Shown piece after piece: positions 45,364 through 54,844 of a stretch of DNA of 64,000 nt (position 1 is its first letter; each line of letters begins with the position of its first letter). The position numbers were made by a program, and so were the translations under genes. This stretch comes from Halocatena marina. GTDB taxonomy: Archaea > Halobacteriota > Halobacteria > Halobacteriales > Haloarculaceae. The notes beneath the pieces were generated by a model. It was not told the origin of the DNA and made no database searches. It saw only the letters and a program-made list of their open reading frames with translations. Where the stretch lies: contig NZ_CP109785.1 in the NCBI RefSeq assembly GCF_025913575.1, forward strand, positions 992,001 to 1,056,000, given 5' to 3'.

Positions 45364-47127
45364 TTAGTCGTTGGAGGCTGTATCACCACCCTCCGTGACG
45401 TTTGTCACCATGTCTCCACCAGATGACGTTACGACCATGTCGTCGCGATCGCTAATTTCCTGTATCTGCTCTCTGAACGCTTCTGATTCGAGGATCTGGT
45501 ACTCGTTATCGAGACCAAGGTAGACCGTATAGCACATCAACAGGAGAACAGCGGCGAATGGTAGGCCAGTCGTGACGGCAGCCGTCTGGAGCGCACCGAG
45601 TCCGCCACCATACAGTAGTAGTGCCGCAACAGTTCCTTCGATGATTGCCCAGAAGATTCGTTGTGCTCTCGGGACATCGTGTTTGCCGCCCGATGTCAGA
45701 TGATCGATGACCAGTGAGCCCGAGTCAGAAGACGTAACGAAGAAGGTTACAACGAGCAACGTCGCGAGAATGCCCGACACAGCACCGAGTGGGAACTGAT
45801 TCAACATTGCGAACATGGCGATGGTACCGCCATTCGGTCCATCCATCGCCGAGATGACACCCCCAGCACCGTGCAGTTGGAGGTAAAGCGCCGATCCTCC
45901 GAACGTCGACAGCCAGAGGAATGAGAACAGGGATGGGAGGAACAGCACGCCGAGAACGAATTCTCTGACGGTCCGTCCCTTCGAGATGCGCGCGATGAAC
46001 ATTCCGACGAATGGCGACCACGCGATCCACCAGCCCCAGTAGAAAATGGTTGTTCCGATGGTGCTTCCACCATCAGCAAGAGTACCGGTAAAGAGACTCA
46101 GTCCGAGGAAGTTGTTCGTATAAGAGCCGACTGCCTCAACCATTCCACCCATGACGAAGAGACGTGGACCGACGAGGAGCAAGAATCCGAGCAACGCGAA
46201 CATGAGATAAAGGTTCAGCGTACTCAGACGCTTGACACCACCTTCGAGACCGGCTGCCACCGATGCGGTGGCGATCGCGGTAATCACCGCGATGAGGAAT
46301 ATCTGCGGTCCAACACCAGTCGGAAGGGTGGCGATCCCGAGAACGGCATCACCGGCTACGTACGCGAGACCGGTGTTGACCTGCGCAACCCCGAGACCGA
46401 GCGAGGTAGCGAGCCCGAACAGCGTTGCAAACACTGTTACAAGATCGATGATATGGCCCGGCCAACCGTAGATCCGTTCGCCCAATAAAGGCCAAAAGAC
46501 TGAGCGGAACGTTAGTGGCAGCCCACGGTTGAACGAGAAGAACGCCAATCCGAGCCCGACCAACCCGTAGATGGCCCACGGGGAGAATCCCCAGTGGAAA
46601 AAGGTTTGAGCCAGCGCAACGGTTCCTGCTGTCCCCGACTCCTGTGGAACATCGCCGAAGAATGCCGGTGGACTCTGAAAGTAACCCATCGGTTCGGTAA
46701 CGCTGTAAAACATGAGCCCGATGCCCATTCCAGCACTGAATAGCATGGCCATCCACGCAAAATCACTGAATTCTTTTTCAGCCTCGACACCACCGATCCT
46801 GATGTTGCCGTACTTGCCGACGGCAAAATACACGATAGTGACGATGAAAATGTTCACTGCTAAGATATAGAACCACCCAAAGGTGTCGTTAACGGTGTTA
46901 AACAACCGCTCGTAGGCAGACGATGCTTGATTGCCCATGAGGACAGTGACTGCTACAAATAACGTGATGATAATCAGCGCGACGGGAAAGACGATCGGAT
47001 GGATGTCGAACCATCCTCCCATCAACTCCTTGTTGGTATCTCCGGGCTCCCGGTCCGAGTCCGGATGAAAGAGTTCTACTTGGAGCCCATCGGACATCTC
47101 GCCTGTTGTCTCATCGGAGTCAGTCAT
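45364..47127 (-). CDS. BCCT-family osmolyte transporter (betaine/choline/carnitine)
   Basis: 587 residues with 12 hydrophobic segments. SAGMGIGLMFYSVTEPM contains the GMGIG glycine-rich stretch of Na+-coupled betaine carriers such as BetP. HWGFSPWAIYGLVGLGLAFFSF and GWWIAWSPFVGMFIARISKGRTVREF are the family signature. It takes up glycine betaine or a related trimethylammonium compound as a compatible solute, useful for salt stress. The acidic N-terminal ~30 residues and acidic C-terminus are cytoplasmic. Single gene. Confidence 0.92.
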   Translation of the reverse strand: MTDSDETTGEMSDGLQVELFHPDSDREPGDTNKELMGGWFDIHPIVFPVALIIITLFVAVTVLMGNQASSAYERLFNTVNDTFGWFYILAVNIFIVTIVYFAVGKYGNIRIGGVEAEKEFSDFAWMAMLFSAGMGIGLMFYSVTEPMGYFQSPPAFFGDVPQESGTAGTVALAQTFFHWGFSPWAIYGLVGLGLAFFSFNRGLPLTFRSVFWPLLGERIYGWPGHIIDLVTVFATLFGLATSLGLGVAQVNTGLAYVAGDAVLGIATLPTGVGPQIFLIAVITAIATASVAAGLEGGVKRLSTLNLYLMFALLGFLLLVGPRLFVMGGMVEAVGSYTNNFLGLSLFTGTLADGGSTIGTTIFYWGWWIAWSPFVGMFIARISKGRTVREFVLGVLFLPSLFSFLWLSTFGGSALYLQLHGAGGVISAMDGPNGGTIAMFAMLNQFPLGAVSGILATLLVVTFFVTSSDSGSLVIDHLTSGGKHDVPRAQRIFWAIIEGTVAALLLYGGGLGALQTAAVTTGLPFAAVLLLMCYTVYLGLDNEYQILESEAFREQIQEISDRDDMVVTSSGGDMVTNVTEGGDTASND

Positions 47128-49310
47128 AGTTTGGGTCCTTGTTCTTGATCGATTTATTACTGTGTGCTATCATACGTCTGTGTACTGATTTGTGACTACA
47201 GCCTTTGTTTCGAAGGTGTTCTTCGCTTGATTCGTCGAGGTCCGGTGTCATTTCATACGGGGTCGATGTTGACTCGGTAACTATCGTCACCGAATTTTCT
47301 ATTGATAACTCGACTCACGGTGCGTGTTGGTATGTATCGGTATAACTCTTTCTGATCAAACTCTTATACGTTTATCTCGGAGAGTGTCCCCACTCGTATC
47401 TATCGGTGTCCTACTGTGGTACGGAGAGGGATCTGGCTTACGATATTCTGAATCGACTATCGATCTCTGTGTCGAATTATCTATCAGCTACACCGTAAGA
47501 GCACTCTCTTGGCTCACTGCAACTGTTCAAATAGAATACGGCTCACTGTCTTCGATCGACACCCCTTGATGCGTTATCCGAGCCAGTTGTGTATTGTCTA
47601 TTTACTGTTCTCCAAAGCACGTCTGAATGAGTCGCACCAGTGAATTCCGACAGCCACAGTAACAAATATCCGTAACGTAATTTGATGTGTCTGCATTAGA
47701 TAGAGGACGTTGGCAGACGAACATCTCGAGAATAACGATTCGATGTCACTAGTATCGCTTTCTGTTGGTTTCTCAAATAGCTGTGCATAGGTGACGTCTT
47801 GAATTCGGCTACTGTAAATGTGTCCCCGACGAATGCGCGCTGTTCTCCTGTTTGGGATTCCTACGAAAGACGGAGATCTCATCCGGTGGAGAAACGATGC
47901 TCGAATTTTTGTGTCTGCTTCTTTGTTGAGCTTCCTTCGGTGCTACGACGGGTGAATGATTAGATACGCAGGTGCTGACTGTCCGATTGGGCATGTGCCA
48001 GTAACCACTCGCTCGATCAAAATAACCACCATATGAGATATATGTTCTGGGAGTAGTCTGGCGTTATCACGGTGCAGTATTGCGTTCTTCATTCGGTAGC
48101 ATAGATTTATCAATTGTATACTTTCATGATATATCCCATTACGGTGGTACGGCTGTAATTCTTCTATACACACCTCTACAAAAACATGCAAATAGAGCAT
48201 ATTGAGTATGATCGCTATATTTCACAGGTGTTTATACCGGTGTCGTGATCGAATTATCTCGTTCACGTGAGGTTTTGAAGCTAAGAACGCCGAGTTCTTC
48301 ACTGATTTACGAGTCAGTCTTTTACCACACACATCATTTTCACATGGAACAGTGTAGAATGAGTGACGTAATGTGTTAAGCTGAGAGGCGTGAAGAGACG
48401 AATTACGACCACTGCAAAGTAATGCAGTCCTAACCACTAACGACAATAATTTACTCAGATATGTATTATCAGTTTGAAAAAGGTTATTCTAAATTGACCA
48501 TTCTATTTTATTTCGAATATATTAATATTCTCTACTAAATATTAATCCAGCGCTATATGTGGGGTAGTCTCCGTTTGTGCGATTTTTCAATAAATGCTTT
48601 GTGAACGATTCATTCATCGTGTCTCTTTACGTCTGTAGCATTGATGAACCCCGGACTTCATCTCTGTAACAACGGGACCGATACTGCTGCCGTTCTCGCT
48701 TAATTGGTTTCTCCAATATAGTGTATGTACAACGATATTAATTGCTGTTGCCAACGATGCTTTTTTACAAGCACAAGACGAGTCTGGGCTACCGTTTTAC
48801 AGAAAGTAATTCATAGAGACATTATTTCGAGTCTCTTCGAGTGTTATGCTGCAAAAGAAAAACCTCGTGATATCTCTGATGAACCTCTCGTTGGATCACC
48901 TGTATCTGCGAGTCATTGTCGAAGAGTGTGTTCGTATCGTCCGTGACTCGTCCCGGTAACACTGGAGAGCGGAGGAGACTCGTCACACCTGCAACCGAAC
49001 CAGAGCGAACGTTTCTTCTTTCTGAAATTTTCCCACAATTTAAGATGATAGATAAATGACATAAGTTGCACAACACACTCAAGAGGATGGGGCTCTGTCT
49101 GTTGTTTCAGTCGAGATACGACGCGAGAAATCCAAATGGTGACTCTGCGTCGATAGAGAGTTTGACAGCATTGCGTTGTTTGTCTGTCTTGTGATCACTG
49201 TGAATAATCTGATGTAACTAGGTTGATGTACACCCTCTCCGCGCCTCCAACCTGGTTGTGAGTACTCCAACATCGTGCGGTTTTTCTAATTATTACAGAG
49301 CTAGCTGTAG
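47128..49310. other. Gene-poor AT-rich region, 2.2 kb
   Basis: The longest stretch without a supported gene. Frames of 60-95 codons on both strands translate to Ser/Cys/Ile-rich, non-acidic peptides with no family resemblance. 48180-48560 is extremely AT-rich. No tRNA, CRISPR repeat or long inverted repeat was recognised. It may contain promoters for the BCCT gene at its left end and decayed sequence elsewhere. Confidence 0.5.
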
Positions 49311-50327
49311 TTATTCTTTCCAATTTCCCTTGAGTCCAAACGGTCCCAAGATGCCGTATTCAACCCGAAGACTTGCGATCATTACTGAGCAATGACTTTC
49401 GACGAACGAGTCGACGCCACCAAGACGACCAGTCCATTTTTCCCGGACAGTATCAGCAGCCGTTTCGACGAGCGATTTCTCGAAGGCCAAAAAGAATGTA
49501 TACGAATTATCCGTTCCTACCCGCTTTGCTATCGGATCCAGTTCCACCATTTCAATCGCATTTTTCGACGCATCTTTGAGGTCGTTGATATATTCGCGTT
49601 GGGTTTTCACATCTTCACGCGTTCCGAGTCGGGTGAGGTGGCCTCCAACGAACGTTTCGAATTCGTACTCTAGAATCTGATCGTGAGCCTCTATGAATCC
49701 GAAGATATCCGTGACGTAGCCCAGTCGATGAAACGGTACCCATCCCGGGTACACGACATCAACAAACATGAGTGTCTCCTGAACGGGGGCGAAAACGAAT
49801 GTGTTGTCTGAACTATGGTTAGTTCCTTTGTGTGCCAGTTCTAGAACGTGCTCTCCAACTGCTACCGTGTGATTCTTTTCGAACGTTGTTGTCGGCGCGG
49901 GACGCGTTGGATCGTCGACCCGGGAGAGCAGTTCTGCCGTTCGCTCGTTGGCGACGTATTCGGCCGTTTCCGGATACAGGCTCGCTGCTCCAATGTGATC
50001 CGCGTGTGAATGACTGTAGATGACGTGCGTTATCGGATCGTCTGTCACCTCCGCGATTGCCTTCGTGATATCTCGTCCAATGGTCGGTGGTGCGTCGATA
50101 ACGATGACACCATCATTGGTGTCTAAAAACAACATCTGAAACGTTCCGTCGGTCACATAATACAGCCCTCCTCGAATTTCATTGACCAGATATCCCTTTG
50201 CTGGAATTGACGGCCCGCGCGCGATTTCTGGGATCGATCCAGAATCGCCCTGTGAATCGGCTTGTGAGTCAGTCTTTGTCGTTCGAGCTCGCTCATCCTC
50301 TCCTTGTTCAGTAGTTTCTCGTTTCAT
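49311..50327 (-). CDS. MBL-fold metallo-hydrolase
   Basis: 338 residues. Metal motif HSHADH at 106-111 (HVIYSHSHADHIGAAS), then KGTNHSSDNTFVF with the next His, and GGHLTRLGTREDV with a later one. The N-terminal ~35 residues are polar and rich in Glu, Asp, Ser and Thr, with no signal. The C-terminal ~80 residues extend past the core. Metallo-beta-lactamase-fold proteins include glyoxalase II, quorum-quenching lactonases and beta-lactamase-like enzymes; which one cannot be decided. Single gene. Confidence 0.85.
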   Translation of the reverse strand: MKRETTEQGEDERARTTKTDSQADSQGDSGSIPEIARGPSIPAKGYLVNEIRGGLYYVTDGTFQMLFLDTNDGVIVIDAPPTIGRDITKAIAEVTDDPITHVIYSHSHADHIGAASLYPETAEYVANERTAELLSRVDDPTRPAPTTTFEKNHTVAVGEHVLELAHKGTNHSSDNTFVFAPVQETLMFVDVVYPGWVPFHRLGYVTDIFGFIEAHDQILEYEFETFVGGHLTRLGTREDVKTQREYINDLKDASKNAIEMVELDPIAKRVGTDNSYTFFLAFEKSLVETAADTVREKWTGRLGGVDSFVESHCSVMIASLRVEYGILGPFGLKGNWKE

Positions 50328-50578
50328 AATCCATCGTCACCTCCGAGGATTGTGATCCTCATCTGTGGGCTACGGCACTAATTGTGTTAATTGTTGGCTA
50401 TTCCCAAATATTCGGACGATGATGAATATATTCGGGGTAGACTGAGAAGAGTAGACAACTGTCTTATTATTCTAGATCTACTGTACATAGAATGTAGTAC
50501 ATGGGTAAAAATAGAATGTTCGCGTTCAAAATCTGCGATATAGAGAAATTTTTAATATATTGAACGGGTTGTACAGCC

Positions 50579-51175
50579 ATGGCTTTTACAATCAGACTTG
50601 CGACGGAGGATGATGCAGGACCTATTCAGGAGATTTATGCGCCCTACGTCCGCGATACAGTCATTTCGTTCGAGCGAGAGCCACCATCTGTTGAGGAGGT
50701 TCGTCACCGGATTCGCAGCACCCTCAAGGATTATCCATGGCTTGTCGGAGAGCTCGATGGCGAGGTTATTGGATACGCCTACGCAGGCAAACACCGCACA
50801 CGGGATGCCTACCAGTGGTCTGTCGACAGTTCTGTGTACGTTCGTCCCGATCATCATCGATCAGGTATCGCTCGGGGACTCTACGAGTCGTTGTTTGAAC
50901 TGCTCACATTGCAAGGCTTTTTCAACGTATACGCGGGAATTACGCTTCCAACCCCGGCCAGTGTTGGCTTCCACGAATCGATGGGCTATCAGCCGATTGG
51001 CGTCTACAAGAACGTCGGCCACAAACATGGTGCGTGGCATGATGTGAAGTGGTGGCATCGATCGCTTGGTGACCCAGCTCCCGATCCAGAACGCCCAACA
51101 AGCCTCCAGGAGGTACAGTCTCACGAGGGTTGGGATGATGCCATTGGGACCGGGGTACAAGCAGCTCAATTGTGA
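50579..51175 (+). CDS. GNAT acetyltransferase, phosphinothricin-acetyltransferase-like
   Basis: 198 residues. Starts MAFTIRLATEDDAGPIQEIYAPYVRDTVISFE, the typical opening of PAT-like N-acetyltransferases. The acetyl-CoA loop is VRPDHHRSGIARGLYESL (~92-109). ITLPTPASVGFHESMGYQPIGVYKNVGHKHGAWHDVKWWHR is the conserved C-terminal PAT segment. Relatives acetylate amino-acid analogues such as phosphinothricin or methionine sulfoximine. The last ~30 residues are an extra tail. Single gene after an AT-rich promoter region. Confidence 0.88.
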   Translation: MAFTIRLATEDDAGPIQEIYAPYVRDTVISFEREPPSVEEVRHRIRSTLKDYPWLVGELDGEVIGYAYAGKHRTRDAYQWSVDSSVYVRPDHHRSGIARGLYESLFELLTLQGFFNVYAGITLPTPASVGFHESMGYQPIGVYKNVGHKHGAWHDVKWWHRSLGDPAPDPERPTSLQEVQSHEGWDDAIGTGVQAAQL

Positions 51176-51458
51176 ATTGTTGTTCGTCGGGCGTGCAAGA
51201 TACTGATGTGACAACAACGCTGTCTTGGCAGTTCTTCTAATCGTGTGATCATTCAACTTGGACAGCCCACAGACAGTGTAATATCTGTTCACAATGGAAA
51301 ATATCAATACTGGTATTTTACTAGAATCCAGAATGGATTAACATCATCTGAATGATTGTTGAGGGGTTTAATATATGATGATTGTCTACGGAACATCGGC
51401 GGTGGCGGGGTGGGAAACTCTATGGGGTTAGTGGTCCAACCTTCTGCCGCCTGCCACA

Positions 51459-51491
51459 CCCCTCGGCTACGAGCGCCATCCAACCGAGGGG
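51459..51491. other. Stem-loop with 8-bp perfect stem
   Basis: CCCCTCGG (51459-51466) and CCGAGGGG (51484-51491) pair perfectly around a 17-base loop. It lies on the 3' side (minus-strand sense) of the coding relic at 51564. Confidence 0.55.
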
Positions 51492-51512
51492 CGCATACGC
51501 AGACTGCATAAA

Positions 51513-51578
51513 CCACATGAGGCAATACCGATTCACCCGATTTCGGATTGTCCATCACCATCCTCACACCTCATGTGG
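51513..51578 (-). ncRNA. Nested stem-loop overlapping a coding tail, TnpB/omega-RNA-like layout
   Basis: CCACATGAGG (51513-51522) and CCTCATGTGG (51569-51578) form a perfect 10-bp stem. Inside, CAATACCGA (51523-51531) pairs with TCGGATTG (51543-51550) with one bulge. Read on the minus strand, the 5' arm of the outer stem coincides with the last codons of the 27-codon relic. A structured RNA overlapping a 3' coding end is typical of IS605/IS1341-type tnpB genes. Could be a relic or an expressed RNA. Confidence 0.35.
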
Positions 51579-51647
51579 GACGGCGTTCTCAAGGTCGACA
51601 CCGGCTTCCTCGGCGATCGGTGCTCTGAGGACGCAAGTACTATCGAA
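51564..51647 (-). pseudogene. 27-codon coding tail, probable gene relic
   Basis: An acidic, protein-like frame, CVLRAPIAEEAGVDLENAV then PHEV and stop, is open for only 27 codons, with an in-frame TAG directly upstream. Composition fits a haloarchaeal protein C-terminus, unlike the surrounding AT-rich sequence. The parent gene, possibly a transposon protein, could not be identified. Confidence 0.4.
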
Positions 51648-51984
51648 CTATTTCAAATTCGATCTTAATACGAATGTAGATATGATAGAACAATGATTAT
51701 TAATGTGATGTCTGAATGGTGATTTAGGTGGTGCAAATTAAGTTAATCATGGATAATGTTTGAGTAATATACGATATGATTTCAGTCGGAAATGAATCCC
51801 TCGAGATTTATCTCTTGTCTTTGTACAGAGTGGATCTACGAACATGAAACGGAACTCAGTAGTCACCCACACTATTTTATTACAACATTATATAAGTGAA
51901 CCTTTCCTACTTCGTGCCAATTTCTCTCTAGCATCGTTGATTGTCGTAGTAAGATTTAGTAATCGTCGTGAATATGGTGTGTAC

Positions 51985-52191
51985 ATGGAAACGTTCGAGA
52001 CACTCTCGACGGAGACATCGAAGTTGGTGTACTTGTACCTACGTGAATGTGGTTCGGCGACGGCCAAAGAACTGCGAGCAGCACTCGATATCCCTCTATT
52101 GAAACTCCTACCGGTGCTGGGGACACTGGAAGATATGTCTCTCGTACAACGAGAATCGGATTATTACACGCTGTCTGATCCAATCAACTAA
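51985..52191 (+). CDS. Small winged-helix protein, 68 aa
   Basis: METFETLSTETSKLVYLYLRECG is followed by ATAKELRAALDIPLLKLLPVLGTLEDMSLVQRESDYYTLSD: a helix-turn-helix with a short wing, like MarR/TrmB-type DNA-binding domains, and nothing else. ATG at 51985 is preferred; a longer frame from 51844 adds a 47-residue basic, hydrophobic lead that is not part of the domain. Free-standing small wHTH proteins are common in haloarchaea and probably act as dimers. Targets unknown. Confidence 0.65.
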   Translation: METFETLSTETSKLVYLYLRECGSATAKELRAALDIPLLKLLPVLGTLEDMSLVQRESDYYTLSDPIN

Positions 52192-52318
52192 GCGATTTCG
52201 ATCAAATTCGACAGCAGCCGGAGGGACGATCGATTTCGACATTCAACTTATTGGCAGATCGTTCATAGCTGAAGAGACGAAGAGTGATTGTGCAACGAAT
52301 TGGTTTTTCCACAGTGCA

Positions 52319-52660
52319 TCAGTCAGCGGGAGGAGCTGTCTGATGCTGTTCGATACGATCAGAAATGCAGTAGAGAAGCTCTTCGAGCTGTGAGCGTTCG
52401 ATCTCCCACCACATCGTAGAGTGATGATATTCGGCAAGGATCGTTTGCATCGCTTTGAGTTGGGCAATGGTGAAGACGGTCTTACCGGTATCGAGCGTCT
52501 CGAACGATTGGTACACCTCGATCGATGGTGGATCGACTCTCGTTGGTTCTTCGGCCATTGATTCGTGCTCGATCTGATCGAGGAGGACGTGATGGAGCGT
52601 CCAGTGTTGCTCACGCGACAACGAAAGCGTGATTTGTGGATTGTAGGATTTATCGGACAT
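52319..52660 (-). CDS. Small haloarchaeal hypothetical protein, 113 aa
   Basis: The start, NPQITLSLSREQHWTLHHVLLDQIEHE, suggests a short strand and a helix with conserved His/Trp. The middle (SFETLDTGKTVFTIAQLKAMQTILAEYHHS) and the end (RSQLEELLYCISDRIEQHQ) are mostly helical. No membrane segment or Cys pair. I think similar proteins occur widely in haloarchaea as uncharacterised families, but I cannot name one securely. Convergent with the wHTH gene, 127 bp apart. Confidence 0.6.
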   Translation of the reverse strand: MSDKSYNPQITLSLSREQHWTLHHVLLDQIEHESMAEEPTRVDPPSIEVYQSFETLDTGKTVFTIAQLKAMQTILAEYHHSTMWWEIERSQLEELLYCISDRIEQHQTAPPAD

Positions 52661-53033
52661 ATCCGTTGATTCTTCGGAGGGCCGTACAACCGATAGGCTA
52701 TCGACTATTGTTAACTATTATCATTGTAACAAACAGCCGATGATGCGATCATCACGTCATCAATAATTCCATCAGTAGCGATCGCATTTTCGACGAATCA
52801 CACTCGTTTGTTCGATCGCTCATCGTCTGTCGTCATTCGCATTCCTATGCCACCGCGGAGCTAAAAGACACTTCTGACGATTCTACAGTTACATTCAGGA
52901 TCAAAGCAATGAGAAATATTTATCCCATGGTTGAGATTATACAGAGTACACAGCTGAAATCATTGTAAGACACGATAAACGAACAGTAGATGGACGCATC
53001 CTTTACTAGTTCTCGGACACGAATACACGTGGT
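52661..53033. other. Gap of 373 bp upstream of the COG0523 gene
   Basis: No gene seen. CTTTACTA at 53001-53008 lies ~30 bp before the ATG at 53034 and may be its TATA box. No clear operator for a metal regulator was found. Confidence 0.4.
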
Positions 53034-54143
53034 ATGAATGGGAGAGTTCCGGTCACAATCGTCAGCGGCTATCTCGGTGCAGGAAAAACAACTCTCGTAA
53101 ACCACATTCTATCGGATCCAAAGGGATTCGACATCGCCATTATTGTCAATGATATGGGTGAAATAAACATAGATGCCGACCTCATCGCGCGCGAAAGTGA
53201 CAAAGAGGGCATCGTTGATCTGTCGAACGGGTGTATCTGCTGTCGGCTGCAGGACGATCTACTATCTGAAGCACAGCATCTCGCTGAGACACGGGAGTTT
53301 GATTACCTGTTGGTCGAGTCATCCGGAATCTCGGAGCCGCTCCCTGTTGCGAAGGTTTTCACGGACGGTGCCGACAGTACTGACGTGGATCCTGAGGATT
53401 GGTTCCAATTGGACACGGTGGTCACCGTTCTCGACACCTACGGATTCTGGAAGGAGTTCGATGCGGGTGAAACGTTACCTACAGACAGTAAGCCGGATGA
53501 CCGTCCAATGGCTAACGTTCTCGTCGAACAGATCGAATTCTGTAATATCATCATTCTCAATAAGTGTGACATGGTTCCCGACGATGTTCTTGATGAGATC
53601 GAAACCGTCGTCGAGATGCTACAGCCACGCGCCGAGCGGATCCGGACCAGCTACTGCGAGGTGGACCCTGCTAGCGTCCTTGGGACCGAACTATTCGACT
53701 TTACGAGAACGAAGCGCTCACAGGGATGGAAACAGCATCTCACAGAAGGGTCACACGATCACAGCGAGGAGAGTCGCGGACAGCCCAGCGCCGCGAGACA
53801 AAGTGCCGCCGAGAGTCATGGTGTCTCATCATTTGTCTATCGAGAGGAGCGGCCATTTGTTCCCGAACACTTAGCAGACTGGCTGCGAGACTGGACTGAT
53901 TCGGTCGTTCGTGCGAAAGGTGTCTGCAACGTGGCTGGTCACGAGGAAGTGATTGGTGTCAGTCAGGCCGGTCCTGCAGTTCAGGCTGGTCCGATTGGTA
54001 AGTGGAGATCTGACGACCGCAAGACTCGCCTCGTGTTTATCGGCCGAGAGATGAACGAAGAGCAGATCCGGAGAGAACTCGATGGCTGCCTGATTGACAC
54101 CGGAGAGACCACGGATCGGTCAGCAGATCCATTCCCGCTGTGA
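53034..54143 (+). CDS. COG0523 (CobW/ZNG1/YjiA) metal-chaperone GTPase
   Basis: 369 residues. P-loop SGYLGAGKTTLVNHIL at 11-26; NDMGEINIDADLI; the metal-binding CxCC motif in SNGCICCRLQDDLL at 64-77 (Cys67, Cys69, Cys70); SSGISEP; NKCDMV as guanine-specificity loop. A His/Asp-rich loop (GSHDHSEES) and a CobW_C domain follow. Members deliver zinc, cobalt or iron to target proteins using GTP. It is convergent with a 52-aa CxxC protein gene, ending four bp away. The metal is unknown; zinc is the common case. Confidence 0.9.
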   Translation: MNGRVPVTIVSGYLGAGKTTLVNHILSDPKGFDIAIIVNDMGEINIDADLIARESDKEGIVDLSNGCICCRLQDDLLSEAQHLAETREFDYLLVESSGISEPLPVAKVFTDGADSTDVDPEDWFQLDTVVTVLDTYGFWKEFDAGETLPTDSKPDDRPMANVLVEQIEFCNIIILNKCDMVPDDVLDEIETVVEMLQPRAERIRTSYCEVDPASVLGTELFDFTRTKRSQGWKQHLTEGSHDHSEESRGQPSAARQSAAESHGVSSFVYREERPFVPEHLADWLRDWTDSVVRAKGVCNVAGHEEVIGVSQAGPAVQAGPIGKWRSDDRKTRLVFIGREMNEEQIRRELDGCLIDTGETTDRSADPFPL

Positions 54144-54147
54144 TCGC

Positions 54148-54306
54148 TTACAGCTCAAGTTCTTCGCTGAGTTCGTCCCATGACTCGTGGAATCCATGCG
54201 TCGATTGTGCTGTCGTCTGATCTGAAAACGCGTTCTGATACACGTCATCGTACTCCAGCAACTGTGCCCAGCCATCCTGATAGGCGTAATTACAGTACTG
54301 GCACAT
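54148..54306 (-). CDS. 52-aa CxxC protein convergent with the COG0523 gene
   Basis: ATG at 54306 to TAA at 54148. The protein starts MCQYCNYAYQDGWAQLLEYD and ends HGFHESWDELSEELEL. It has an N-terminal CxxC (Cys2, Cys5), one aromatic-rich helix, His37 and His40, and a strongly acidic end, as expected for a haloarchaeal metal-binding microprotein. Its end lies four bp from the end of the metal-chaperone gene, which suggests a functional link (possible client or metal buffer), by inference. No known family name. Confidence 0.55.
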   Translation of the reverse strand: MCQYCNYAYQDGWAQLLEYDDVYQNAFSDQTTAQSTHGFHESWDELSEELEL

Positions 54307-54634
54307 TGGCTGATACTACATCCTCTATCATCTTACTCATTTCCCCGAACGACACACTGGCTCTATACCATTACCACGGGATTCGCAGGCCTCTCAGTGT
54401 CTGTGATGACAGCATTCGTTAACGGACGTTGGTATCTGTCGTTCAGCGACACAGATTGTAGATCTGAAACGCAACTCTCGACACAAACGCGTCGTGTTCT
54501 GACTCGGATCTCCGAATTCCAGTTCACCACACGGCGAGTGACATCAGCCACTAATCGAGCGATCCATCATTTGTCGAACGTAGCTGTGGAATCCATCTCG
54601 GAACGCGTTCGCAGTACTCTTCGTAGGCTGCACC
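54307..54634. other. Gap of 328 bp, possible decayed sequence
   Basis: An open frame at 54397-54756 overlaps the next HTH gene in another frame and has a basic, Ser/Thr/Arg-rich product; not accepted. The region might be the eroded N-terminal part of a Bat-type regulator whose HTH remains at 54635. Confidence 0.35.
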
Positions 54635-54844
54635 ATGCTGACGCCCGTCTCCGGATTGAGCGATCGCCAACGAGCGGCGCTGTTGGCCGCGTTCGATCTT
54701 GGATACTACGAGCAACCACGACAAGCGACTCACAAGGACGTAGCCGCCCGACTTGACTGTGCACCCAATACCGCATCCGAGCACCTTCAAAAAGCCGAGA
54801 TGAAGGTCATCACGAACGTGCTCCAGTTCGAGTTCGAGCGGTGA
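54635..54844 (+). CDS. Free-standing Bat-type HTH domain, 69 aa
   Basis: LTPVSGLSDRQRAALLAAFDLGYYEQPR followed by DVAARLDCAPNTASEHLQKAEMKVI is the HTH_10 domain of bacterio-opsin-activator regulators, complete in itself but without any sensor domain. An in-frame stop at 54581 excludes a longer N-terminus. Either a stand-alone DNA-binding protein or the surviving tail of a decayed Bat-like gene. It resembles the domain at the left edge of the window (positions 1-518). Confidence 0.6.
   Translation: MLTPVSGLSDRQRAALLAAFDLGYYEQPRQATHKDVAARLDCAPNTASEHLQKAEMKVITNVLQFEFER

Larger units (their letters stand above)
51176..51984. other. 809-bp gap: GC-rich relic inside AT-rich DNA
   Basis: 51176-51380 and 51660-51984 are AT-rich. 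51390-51650 is GC-richer and holds a short coding tail and nested inverted repeats (separate entries), the pattern of an insertion-sequence remnant. Overlapping 87- and 104-codon frames on both strands lack any domain. Confidence 0.5.

Noticed and set aside
47324..47569. 81-codon plus-strand frame in the gene-poor region
   Set aside because: Ser/Leu/Ile-rich with no domain; lies in AT-rich DNA where chance frames are common.
51304..51567. 87-codon minus-strand frame over the GC-rich island
   Set aside because: Product is basic and Pro/Arg-rich; the bases are better explained by stem-loops following the 27-codon tail.
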